Shown: piece after piece, positions 37,271-47,686 of the stretch
Layout of the letters: the number at the start of each line of letters is the position of its first letter
Numbering within the stretch: position 1 is the stretch's first letter
Assembly: GCA_949128115.1 (NCBI GenBank)
Contig: OX421968.1
Coordinates: forward strand, 1,426,001-1,490,000
Length of the DNA stretch: 64,000 nt
Source of the DNA: Anaspis maculata
Taxonomy: Eukaryota > Arthropoda > Insecta > Coleoptera > Scraptiidae
Direction: 5' to 3'
Position numbers and translations under genes: made by a program
Notes under the pieces: generated by a model
Seen by the model: the letters and a program-made list of their open reading frames with translations, nothing else
Told to the model about the DNA's origin: nothing
Database searches by the model: none

Positions 37271-37890
37271 ATGAAAAACGTACCCACCCTTGAAATTATT
37301 CGAATTATAATTTCTCCTCAACATTATTTTTTATCCGTTATTGTAGAACACAATAAAAAAGAAATCAATTTTTGAGGTCATTAACATTTCATAGCTTGAA
37401 ATTTCTTCTTTCCAAAATCTGATATAAGATTCGGAGGCCACCATAAAACATGCTATAAAATGCGATTCCTTAATTGTTTGGCACACTTTGGCTGATTTGA
37501 AGAAAAAAATAAAAGTAACTGATATGTTCCAGGAATATTTTCAAAAATTTCAATTTAGATCAATCAAACGCTATTCCAGATAACAAAGTCACTATTGCAA
37601 TTTTGGTGTTTTAATTGACCGTTCTAACACTCAATAACAACGTAATCTAATGAGATGCACCCAGGTACCTACTAATTTTACTTTCGGATTTCGATGAAGC
37701 TTGGACCATAATAATAGGCAACAGAACATACAACAGTAACTTTCGCTGAGCTGAAGAGTGAGACGAATGATCGTACTCAATGCTAAAGAACGAAAGGACC
37801 GACCTAACCTACTGCGCATTTTCCTAGTGAAATCTTGGTGGACATCTCTCTTCTAGAGTAAGGATCCTTTCGTCCAGGACTAGATGCTGT

Positions 37891-37923
37891 GACGGACGGA
37901 CGGACGGACGGACGGACGGACGG
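37891..37923. repeat. (GACG)n microsatellite
   Basis: About eight GACG units at the inner edge of the right arm of the giant foldback. A degenerate complementary CCGT array lies at 36470-36520 in the left arm. Confidence 0.95.
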
Positions 37924-39399
37924 GAACGAATGGACAGACAAAAGAACAAAGTGAGAACATAAAGCTCCTTCCCGTTTGGAGTAGTGCGCTAAAAATTTCA
38001 AAATATCTCTCGGCTACCGAGTAACGTTACACATTCACCCTGTATTGGAGAAACTAAGGGTCTTATATCTTTGGCATCAATCGAATGGTATTTCTCGTTT
38101 ACGAAAACGTGTAAATGCACACTAACCGTCTCGTCCGGTTGCGAAATGCGAAAATAATTAATTTAGGGGTTGCGGAAACGCTTTGCGGGGCTGTATTGTA
38201 TTGCCCAGAACCTTTTGAGGTTGCCTTCAGGTATGTATATTGTGGTATCTAAGGTGTGTAAGGTGAAAAGAAGAATGTTAGTAAAACCTTTTCCTGCAGG
38301 CATCGTTACATAGAAGAAATCATCAAATAACTCTAAAATATCGAGTGACATACCTAGACGTTTCACCCTGTATCAATGAAAAAAATCGCGCTACCTTACC
38401 GACTTCAATTAAATTATATTTCCATTTATTACACATCTTAATGCAAACTTGAAACGTCTCTATCATTCGAAAATATGAACATGACCTAACAGTTACAAGA
38501 AGTTTTTGCGGAGCTGTACCGAAACACCATAGTCACTGTTCGCGATTGCCTACCCCTTTGAATTTGTTCCAAAAGGACCAAAAATTAAGATAAAATAAAA
38601 ATGGTAAGTCTTCCTTTTCTCACCACTTCGGAAAAAAATCCGGAAATACCTCAAAAATGTTAGGTCAAAATTTACGTTTCACCCTGTATCTTCGAAAATA
38701 ACGGCACTATCTCTTCGGGGCCATTTTTGTTGGATTTCTCAGCCTTGAATACATAGAAATTGACACATAACCGAGAGCCATCGGACAAACTTTCAAAAAT
38801 TTTCTGGAAATTCTTTCAAATTTTGACAGGGCCGTACTCAGTTACTAATGACCCTACAAGAATGCCTCCGCTCCCTAATCGACTTATTTTTAGGTGTAGA
38901 TCAAGGTACAAAATACAAACAGTTGTTTTTCCTACGTGCACAATTCGTGTCTTTTCCCGCCGGACTATAACACACGTAACAGCGGACGAGGGTAAAATAA
39001 TATCACAGTGCCTCTTAATGCAGAGTTATCAGAGGTTACCGAGTCAAAATGTCAAATTTTAATATACCGTGAGTGTGAGTTAATTTATTTGGCGATCGAA
39101 AAACTCAAAACCTAGGAGTGCTTAGGGTTGCTGTTGTCCTATAAATTCATTCCACACTGGTAGTCCGAACCTGCTGTCGGGATTTACGGCCCAGCATGGA
39201 AGAATCCCTCCACATCTCTATCTACATGTGCATGTGCATTTCTGGGAATAGGTATAGGTATCTAATTATGGCTAATCAACCTAGGTGTAGGTACTACTGA
39301 TAACAAAATTAGCTCATGCAGCTATATTTTGGCTGCGTATATTGAACATTTCTGTCAATGCCAAAGTGACAAAGCTCAATCAAGCTGATTTTTGTCAAT

Positions 39400-39990
39400 C
39401 ATGCCTCGATTAAGCATAAACGAAAAAACAGAATTGTTATGATACAGCTGGAAGACGGTCTTTCTATAAGACAAGTTGCTTCCATGTTTGGCATCGACAA
39501 AATGACTGTACTGGCAGTGAAGAAGCAATGGGCGGAACACGGGAACTTTGCTAGTAGAGCTAGGTGGCTAGGTGGTGCCGAAAGGCCAAGAATTTCCACG
39601 GTAGACCAAGACCAAGCGCTGCCAAATCATCTACGACATGATCCCTTCAGTACGGCAGGAAAAGCGATAAAGAAACTGCCTTTCCGAGCCGCTTGATTAC
39701 TGCTAGCCGCCGAGTTCGAAAATCTGAACTGTGCTGCAGGGTGGCTGCTAGGAAGACGTTTTTAACAGACTTGAGGAAACAAACTCGTCTGCTATTTTCG
39801 CTCAATCACATTTATCCAGATTAGGCCAATACAGGGTTTGATGAAGAATTATTGGAGAGAACGAATAACATTCATGGGCGATTTTCCGTTAATGTTTGGT
39901 GGTGGATAAGTTTTCATGGTACATAAGGTATCTGCTGCAGAATCCAAGGCAGATTCAGTTCACAGAACTACACCAATATTCTCAAAGAAC
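39400..39990 (+). pseudogene. Tc1/mariner-like transposase relic
   Basis: An ATG at 39400 opens MPRLSINEKTELL. After a frameshift near 39439 the reading continues as an HTH of Tc1 type (EDGLSIRQVASMFGIDKMTV, then GAERPRISTVDQDQA, which resembles the GRPRKTT linker). It then meets stops and deletions. Further on, NVWWWISFHGT and NYTNILKE near 39890-39985 resemble the VWGWIS...Y.dIL segment between the catalytic acids. The D,D,E/D triad is not intact. The relic stops where the foldback at 39987 begins. It is non-functional. Confidence 0.75.
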
Positions 39991-41667
39991 CCCGCACGAT
40001 TCTTATGGAAAATGGGTGTCTCGGTCAAATTCTCTAATGTTTCTATATGTTGTAGCCCAATTCGACACGAGCCAAAAACCATCGTCCGTTACCCAAAAAA
40101 ATGGACAGTTTTTTGTCTATAAGGGGTTGAAGATGGGTTATTTCAAGGTAAAAAAATATGTTCCAACGTAAGTGAGAACATTTCAACGTCCTTTCTAACA
40201 CATACGACTCATGACAATTCCCTTTTTCTCTTGTGAAAAAATCAACCCCATTCCTCACCCCCAACCCCTACTTGTGAGTATCAAATTACACAAAAACTTG
40301 AATATCTCGTCAACGGCTGGTCCCAGAGTGAGCTTGAATTTTGGCTTAAATTATTTTTCCAACCCCCAAATAGGGGGTGGGGTTGAAAAAAAAACCATCG
40401 GTCAATTCGGCTGAATTTTTGATATTGTGCTTTATCAGTTACGCTAAACAAGATTACCAAGGGAAAACTCATTCGTATGACCAGTTTCCACCCCACAGAG
40501 GGTTGAATAAGTTGACAATAATGGAGCATAAAACATTCTTCCGTGTCATAAACCAAATGAATGTAAATTGTGGACTTTCATATTATCTTGTTTCGTAAAA
40601 ATGTATATTCTTCAAAAATACTCTCAACCCCGTCCTTCATCCCCTATCCCTGTTTCTGAACATCATATTCGAAATAAATCTTGAAAATTATAATAATTTT
40701 TATTTCATCCTTCACAAAGTCGCAGTAGCTGGAATAAGAGTGTGACACAATATTTTGCCTTGATTGAACAGCTTTCGCTTCAAATGACATCAAATTCTTC
40801 AATCTAAACTATAAATAGAAGTGTATCCCGTACAAAAGAAAAAAGTTAGAAATATGTACAGGTGAACATAATTAACCTGCTGTGAAGTTGAAACTTGATA
40901 GCAACACCAATATTTTAATAGCACTCTAACGTAAGCACAGTGAAAGTGAATTTCGAGAGGGGATTCACAATCAGATGTAGAGACTCCGACTCTAGACCTT
41001 CTCCTACATTTTCAAGATTTATTTCGAATAATGATGTTCAGAAACAAGAATAGGGGATGAGAGAAGGGGTTGAAATTATTTTTGAAGAATCGACATTTTT
41101 ACAAAACAAGACGATATGAAAGTCCACTATTTTCATTCATTTGGTTTATGACATGGAAGAATGTTTTATGCTTCATTATAGTCAACTTCAACCCCCTATG
41201 GGATGGAAACTGGTCATACGAATGAGTTTTCCTTTGGTCATCTTGGTCAGCGTAACTGATGAAGCACAATATCAGAGATTCAGCCGAATTGACCGATGGT
41301 TTTTTCTCAACCCTACCCCCTATTTGGGGGTTGGAAAAAACAATTTGTGTCAAAATTAATATTTCGACAAAATAGAACCATCTGCAAGGGGTTGGGGATG
41401 AGGGAGGGGGTTGATTTTTTCACATAAGAAAAAGGGAATTGTCATGAGCCATATATGTTATAAAGGACGTTGAAATGTTCTCACTTACGTTGGAACATAT
41501 TTCTTTACCTTGGAAGATCCCATCTTCAACCCCTTATAGAAAAAAAAACTGTCCATTTTTTTGGGTAGCAGATGATGGATTTTGGCTCATGTCAAATTGG
41601 GATACAATATATTAAAAAATTAGGGAATTTGACCGAGACCTATTTTCCATAGGAATCGTACGGGATC
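39987..41667. mobile_element. Large foldback element (1.7 kb), family A copy 2
   Basis: It begins ACCCCGCACGATTCTTATGG and ends in the near complement at 41667. Mirrored blocks include AAATGGACAGTTTTTTGTCT, AACGTAAGTGAGAACATTTC, GGGGTTGAAAAAA-ACCATCGGTC and CATTCTTCC-TGTCATAAACC. It shares terminal and internal sequence with 23258-25543. It abuts the Tc1-like relic at its left end, suggesting insertion into it or derivation from the same element. Confidence 0.82.
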
Positions 41668-43142
41668 CTTTCAACTTGACTTTGATAGATGGATCTTTCA
41701 GAGATGACGACTCTCGGAAGTATGACGAAATTGTCTCAAGAAGTCAAATCCACCCCAACCAATTAAATGATAAATAATCACGGCGACTGGATTTGGGCGC
41801 CGTATATGGGTTCATTTTGTTACCAATAGTACTTTATTATTGTTGTTGGTGATTGTGATAATGCTTAATAAATAATGATGGATATGCCAAACCATCAATT
41901 CACACTTTACCACGATGAAAATAATGGTGGATGCGCTGCAGAAAGAACGAGGCCACTAGAAATTTGATGCGTTAAAAATTCGAATTCTGTCCACACTTGG
42001 GATGTCCTTAATTTTGCCTAGCTGGTGTATGTTTGGTTGCCTGCATTCTATGTATACGATACCTACCATCAATTTTGTAAATCAGTTTAGACTGTTCAGA
42101 GACAAATCTCATTTGATGTTTCCAAACCTTTTTTAATTGTATTCTTCCCAGAACACGTTCGTCGCCAGAAAAAACTAATTTGCGATTTGAAATTAAACGA
42201 AAATAATAGTAGCTGGGTTGCTGGGGTAACTACCATAATTACACTTACATGTTCTTGAGGGCTTGTTGGGAAAACATTTAATAAAGAGATGACGACAAGT
42301 GCAGCATAAATATATCATTGTTAGTTGGAATGAGGAACTGTTTATATGCACTTTAAGTAATAAATTGTCGTTTTACTCAATAATCAATAATCCTTAGAAA
42401 TCTCAATTGTGTGAAGTGGAAATGCTCAATTTGTCAGCTCTACAAATTGCAAAGAAAAAGTTCAAATTAAATGAAACGTTTATTGAACAGGTACCTACAG
42501 TTATTATAAAAATAACTGAAATAAGTCAATATATTGTTATAATGATGTGCTGTGTAATTTGGCCGTTTTCCTACAAGTGCGTAAAATAAAAGAATGTCAA
42601 CAATACATGTGAAGAACTTAATATGAAAATAGGTACTAACAGAAGAGTACAAAAATATAGCTATTATTTGCTAATATCATAATTTTAGTAAGACCTCAGT
42701 GAGTCTACAACTTGATATTGAGAAATAAAAAGCGAAAAATTCACGCAAATTTACTATTTATCAATATTCTCCATAATAATAATAATATACAAATATAAGT
42801 ATATGTATGTATGTACAATACGTGTTATGTTCTTCTTTTTATCACATCATGTTTCAACAGACAGCAGTTGAGTTTCTAAATAATTTTTATATTATAGATA
42901 CATATTATTACTGTTACAGCATGGCTTGACATGCCCACATAGTACAACTGTTTTTGATAGCTCTAGTATTGCATTATAAAGATAGAAAACTAACGTAACT
43001 AATTTTTGGTATTGGAATCAAGAAAAGCAAAAACATTTTTCTCGTCTTGAAATTTGTACATTTCCGACTTTAAAGAGGCACACAGATAATGTAATAATTA
43101 TTAATAAATAGCACTTGTGGATGATGAAGGGTGGTAGGCGAA
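41668..43142. other. Intergenic region and EHD 3' UTR
   Basis: AT-rich DNA. The minus-strand EHD 3' UTR must lie just left of 43143. No additional gene was recognised. Confidence 0.5.
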
Positions 43143-43342
43143 TCAGCGCTTTGATGGAGGCAGTAAGTGTGAGGGTAATTCTGAGGGCAGGTCGTTCCCG
43201 TCAATCTTGATGTTGATCAAGTGCATGGCCAAAGCGAATTCGTCATTGTCCAGCATGCCATCTTTGTCCACATCGGCCAATTTCCATATTTTGCTCAGCA
43301 CAGAATTCGGCAATTTAGATTTGACCATTTCCGATTTCGCAG
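43143..43342 (-). CDS. EHD1: EHD exon 2: EH domain
   Basis: The acceptor TTTGTTTCAG|CTGCG joins GCT for Ala468. It encodes the EH domain with a calcium-type loop and a TGA stop at 43143-43145. Confidence 0.95.
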
Positions 43343-46300
43343 CTGAAACAAAACATATCCGTGAATTGTACACAAGTAGAAACTAAGGATGTATCTACAT
43401 ACATCTACTACAGAACATAATACATACAGGGTTATTCAAAAGTCCGGAATAAAATTCATAATTTTTTTCCATATTCATTTCGGAAAAAACGCTCGAACAG
43501 GTCGATTTCTAAAAACGGTAAGCCGTTTTTTCATGACACGTGTCATGTTCTACCGTCAACCCCCTAACCCCAAGCTACCCTTAGTATTTTTTTTTCAAAT
43601 GGCACCCTATGGCTTGTGGGAGCTCGTTGGAAAGCTTGTCAAAAACTCTATTCAGATCTACCATTGAAAATCGGATCGGACGCTTCACCGTGAAGTTTTG
43701 AGGAACCCCAGTTTTACTTAACAGTCCGGAATAAAATTCATAATTTTTTTCCATATTAATTTCGGAAAAAACGCTCGAACAGGTCGATTTCTAAAAACGG
43801 TAAGCCATTTTTTCATGACACGTGTCATATTCTACCGTCAACCCCCTAACCCCAAGCCACCCTTAGTATTTTTCTTCAAATGGCACCCGGCAAATGGGTG
43901 GCTTGGAGTTAGAGGGTTGACGGTAGAACATGACACGTGTCATAAAAAAACGGCTTACCGTTTTTAGAAATCGACCTGTTCGAGCGTTTTTTCCGAAATT
44001 AATATGGAAAAAAATTATGAATTTTATTCCGGACTGTTAAGTAAAACTGGGGTTCTTCAAAACTTCACGGTGAAGCGTCCGATCCGATTTTCAATGGTAG
44101 ATCTGAATAGAGTTTTTGACAAGCTTTCCAACGAGCCCCCACAAGCCATAGGGTGCTATTTGAAAAAAAATACTAAGGGTGGCTTGGGGTTAGGGGGTTG
44201 ACGGTAGAACATGACACGTGTCATGAAAAAACGGCTTACCGTTTTTAGAAATTGACCTGTTCGAGCGTTTTTTCCGAAATAAATATGGAAAAAAATTATG
44301 AATTTTATTCCGGACTTTTGAATAACCCTGTATAATACTCAATAGATACAAGATATTCGGCACTTTTTTATAACTCTGAGTAGGTAATATGAAATTATAC
44401 ATGGATAATGGATTGGAATCTATATACTTTGCGTGCATCTATTAAAATATGACATAATGTTTGTCTTTGATTGCTCTCTTATCTTTTCTTTACTTCATTG
44501 ACACAATAATTCAATGTTTCTTATCGAAAGTAAATGAAAACGTTTCGCCAACAATTTTAAGCCGGTGGTATTTGTATAGGTACTCACCTGAATTCTTCTA
44601 GAAGAAAATTTGTCCTATTACAGAAAGATAGCAAGGTACTCTCGTGTCAAGGACTACTAATGTGTAGATTTATCTGACCACAATTAATTAGGTTGGAACG
44701 CTTTTAATTATTTTAAGAAATCTGGTGTACATAATTATGTATACACAGCATGTATCAGACATAAGCATATAGCCATCTTCGAATTCAGCTTTCAAAAATA
44801 TGAAGTTTGAGATAAGAACGAATTGCAAGAGGTGTCCCCTGAAAAAGTTACGGCCCGTCAAAGTTTGATTTTGAGAATGGTTATTTCAACCTAACTTTTT
44901 CACCGTTCAACCGATCAGCTTCGAATTTGGTATACGATATCGCATAATGCATAGATATAAAGTGAGAGCTGCGATTTTCATGAGGCACATCCAGCAATTC
45001 GTTCTCATTTTTAAAATTAATAAAGGGATCCATGGTGCTCAAAATGGAGTTGTATAGTATAAAGTTGTAGTAAATAAGTCTTCTCCACTTGTTTTTTATA
45101 TAGGTAAACAAGTGGAGAAGACTTATTTACTACAACTTTATACATTTTTAAAACTTCATATTTTTGAAAGATGAATCCGAGGATAATATGGCTAGGTACT
45201 GATTTCTGAAACATCCTGTATGCATATAAAGGGTGATTCAAATTGAGTTTCCACGTGAGAAGACGCTGTATTTTTGACATTTCTAAGAATTTTTCAATAT
45301 CAAAGCGATATTTGTGAAGTAGAAAGGTGTACAAAATTGTCTAAATGTCTACGGAGGAATAATGACTGAAAATGGGGTGGAAATTGACAGAGCCTTTTAC
45401 AAAAATGGGCGTTTCAGAAGGAGTATGCGTATCTCTCTTCACGCCACCAACTTTGGATTTAGAAAATCGACCTTCTGAGCGCACAAGTTGGAATGTGACG
45501 TGAAAATTCATGTGTATGTATTATACGAAGCCATTTCGCTCAAATTTTTGGACGACATTCCACATTGTGTGCTCAGAAGGTCGATTTTCTAGATCCAAAA
45601 ATTATTCGCGTGAAGAAACATATGCATACACCTTCGGAAACGTCCATTTCTGTAATAGGCTTTGACAATTTTTACTCGATTTTCAGTCATGTATTTTTCT
45701 GTAGACAATTTTGTACACCTTTCTACTTCACATATATCACTTCGACATTGAAAAATTCTTTGAAATGTCAAAAATACAGCGTCTTCTCATGTGGAAACTC
45801 AATTTGAATCACCCATTACATACGAGTATAATGTGACGATTCAAGTTATTGAAGTAGAAGTTATTAGTACACAAAAAAAAACCTGAAAATTTATCGACTG
45901 ATCCACTTTTATAGAAGTGATCAAGAAAATGAATTACTCAACCCTAAAAAGCTGTTTAACTTTGACATAAAAAAATACTAGCAAACATTCATGTTTTAAG
46001 TAGCATTTTCAATTTTTTTTTATCGCTGTTTGAAGTAAATATTTGCAGAAAAGTTTTGGGACTTTCAGATACAGTTTGACCAGTAAAAGAACGCCTAAAT
46101 TTACAAGCGTTCCTTATTTACTCCACATTAATACCAATGTAGGCGCGACTGCAGTTTATTATGTAACACTAAATTGCGTAATCAGTGTCAAATCGCAGAT
46201 AGCAGTGAGTAATTTTATTGCTCAGATTAGAGTATTTATCAAGTATTATTTTATGTATGCTACAGATTAGTAGAGTAGTCTTACCCATCCCTGTGACTTT

Positions 46301-47686
46301 TCCTTCTGAAGTGGCCAACGTTTCAAAAAGCTGGTCGTATTTGGGCTTTTCTCTGTTAACGATCCAGTCCAATTCACCAGCTCCCGCGTCAATCCCTTCG
46401 CCTCTTTTGTAGCCGAATGGCGATGCGGTGTCCTCGACGTTAACAAAGGCCCCACCTTTGATATTACCCATATTATGTTCTACATTATTGACTTCTTCAA
46501 GTGGAATTTTTGCCATCAAATTAGCAATGTCGTCTGCCAGCATGCGATCAACTATCTCCAACAGCTTGGGTTTGAGTGGATGGAATTTCGTGAAGTCTTG
46601 AATTGCCAAGATTTCCTGCATTTTTTTGATGTCCGGGAAATCCCCAGGAGAAATCTGATGTTCTTTTTGCAAACGATCATATATCGAGCCCAGACTCTTG
46701 ATCAATTCCTTCTTCTTAGATTCCTTCCCGAAAACCGACGGCATTTCTTTGCGTAATTCGGCAATGATATAGGCGTGGACTTTGGCCAGGCGGGCACGTT
46801 TAATCAAGTCGTTCAATTTCCTCAGCGCGGCATTTTTCGGGAGGGACTGCAGGTCTTTGAAGAGGTCTTGCTCCTCATCTTCAAAGAGGCGCCGATTGAC
46901 GTCATACCGCAACGGCTGGTCCCAGAAAGAGCCTATGTAAACCCTGGCGACTTCAGGTGTTTGAAGGACCTTTCCCAGGGACCACATTAGAGCACCATAA
47001 ACCCTCATCAGTTGCTGATGGTCGATCATATCGGCTTTATTCAGTACAATACGAATTTTGTCGTCGTGACCACGGAGGGCTTCGATAGATCGTCGAAATT
47101 CATCGGAAATGTCAAGTTTGTGAGCGTCGAAAAGCAATATTATCCTGTCGACTCTTTCGGCAAACCACTCGAGAACTCCAGTAAAATCATATCCACGATC
47201 GACTCTCTGTTTCTCCCCAGACAGAATGCCAGGAGTGTCGATTATAGATATGTTCTGGAGCACAGGAGAGTCCACCAAGGAACACTGCAGGCGGTTCAGG
47301 AAGGAATTGCCGAATTTCGAAAGTGGGCGGAACTGTCGCTTAGGATCGACAACTAAAGCATTACCCGGTATTATTCCTTCCTTAACATCGTGCATTACAG
47401 CTATAAATCTGTCAGTGGTCGGTTCAGGTCCGATGCGGATTCCGGGGAAATCTCGCTCCAGGAGGTACTTGATGAAGGTGGTTTTTCCGGTGGAGTACTG
47501 CCCGACCAGTAGAATCATCGGCTTGGCATCAAAATCCGAGTCCTCCAACTGGGGAGAGTGAAAGTCATGGAACTGATAATGCTGCTCCAGTGGTAAGAGT
47601 TTGTTCTTATAAATGGTCTTGAGTCCTTCCACCACATTGTCGTACACTTCTTGTTTGCCACTGTCTTTTGTTAACCAGCTGAACAT
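43143..47686 (-). CDS. EHD1: EH-domain-containing ATPase (EHD1-4/Past1)
   Basis: EHD proteins are dynamin-like ATPases that tubulate and cut membranes during endocytic recycling, binding NPF-motif partners through the C-terminal EH domain. Exons 46285-47686 and 43143-43342 give 533 residues, the usual family length. The start MFSWLTKD matches the family N-terminus. The G domain has P-loop GQYSTGKT (62-69), switch region PEPTTDRF, DTPG (150-153) and NKAD (216-219). The helical and linker regions follow, including FPDIKKMQEIL and TASPFGYKRGEG. The EH domain begins before the splice and continues as SEMVKSKLPNSVL, with Trp487 and the EF-hand DVDKDGMLDNDEF (from 491), ending LLPPSKR. All key residues are present. 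The 2.9-kb intron hosts three foldbacks. Insects usually have a single EHD gene (Past1), so the number in the symbol is arbitrary. Confidence 0.96.
43425..44333. mobile_element. Composite CAGGG-type foldback in the EHD intron
   Basis: It starts TACAGGGTTATTCAAAAGTC and ends in the complement CTTTTGAATAACCCTGTA. The left side contains two head-to-tail copies of the arm start (AGTCCGGAATAAAATTCATA at about 43441 and 43723). The right side is the mirror of the arm, also with a second copy boundary near 44034. This gives an arm-arm / arm-arm arrangement of about 909 bp. No convincing protein. Confidence 0.85.
44748..45222. mobile_element. Foldback in the EHD intron with a perfect hairpin inside
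   Basis: The outer arms are CATGTATCAGA...AGCTTTCAAAAATATGAAGT near 44749-44810 and the complement near 45145-45222, ending CATCCTGTATG. Inside lies a perfect hairpin (45057-45142). The region between is not self-complementary. Confidence 0.7.
45057..45142. repeat. Perfect ~38-bp inverted repeat with a ~10-nt loop
   Basis: The left arm begins GTATAAAGTTGTAGTAAATA and the right arm ends TATTTACTACAACTTTATAC. The arms are exact complements through ACAAGTGGAGAAGAC, separated by TTATATAGGT-like bases. It lies in the EHD intron on either strand. Confidence 0.85.
45228..45817. mobile_element. GGGTGATTCA-type foldback MITE
   Basis: It starts AAAGGGTGATTCAAATTGAG and ends with the complement CTCAATTTGAATCACCCATT. 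The arms match for about 250 bp (CAGAAGGTCGATTTTCTA against its mirror, GTGTACAAAATTGTC against GACAATTTTGTACAC). It is the third foldback in the same intron. Confidence 0.82.
46285..47686 (-). CDS. EHD1: EHD exon 1: ATPase domain
   Basis: This encodes residues 1-467 plus one base. The in-frame GTG six bases before the ATG is not needed, because MFSW is the conserved start. The donor GGATGG|GTAAGAC is in phase 1. Confidence 0.95.

Larger units (their letters stand above)
35459..38972. mobile_element. Giant foldback, 3.5 kb with ~1.1-kb arms
   Basis: The left arm is about 35459-36547 and the right arm about 37875-38972. It starts ATAGTCCGGCGG and ends CCGCCGGACTAT. Each arm contains two internal CAGGGTGAA-type motifs at mirrored positions and a CCGT/GACG simple repeat at its inner end (36470-36520, 37891-37923). 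The 1.3-kb spacer contains another palindrome (36617-37136) and the GAATAATCT repeat. Arms are near-identical with small indels. No transposase was recognised in either arm. Confidence 0.85.
27525..39390. other. Gene-poor, repeat-dense region upstream of DUSP10
   Basis: No host gene was recognised. A strong donor (CCCG|GTAAGT, minus strand, at about 30780) ends an open stretch at 30781-30899 that could be a 5' exon of DUSP10, but it is unproven. The rest is foldbacks, MITEs and AT-rich DNA. The stretch 28400-31750 holds no clear repeat apart from short TA and CA runs. Confidence 0.5.

Noticed and set aside
46475..47561. Plus-strand open frames across the EHD exon
   Set aside because: They are complementary-strand shadows of the EHD coding exon, with no homology of their own.
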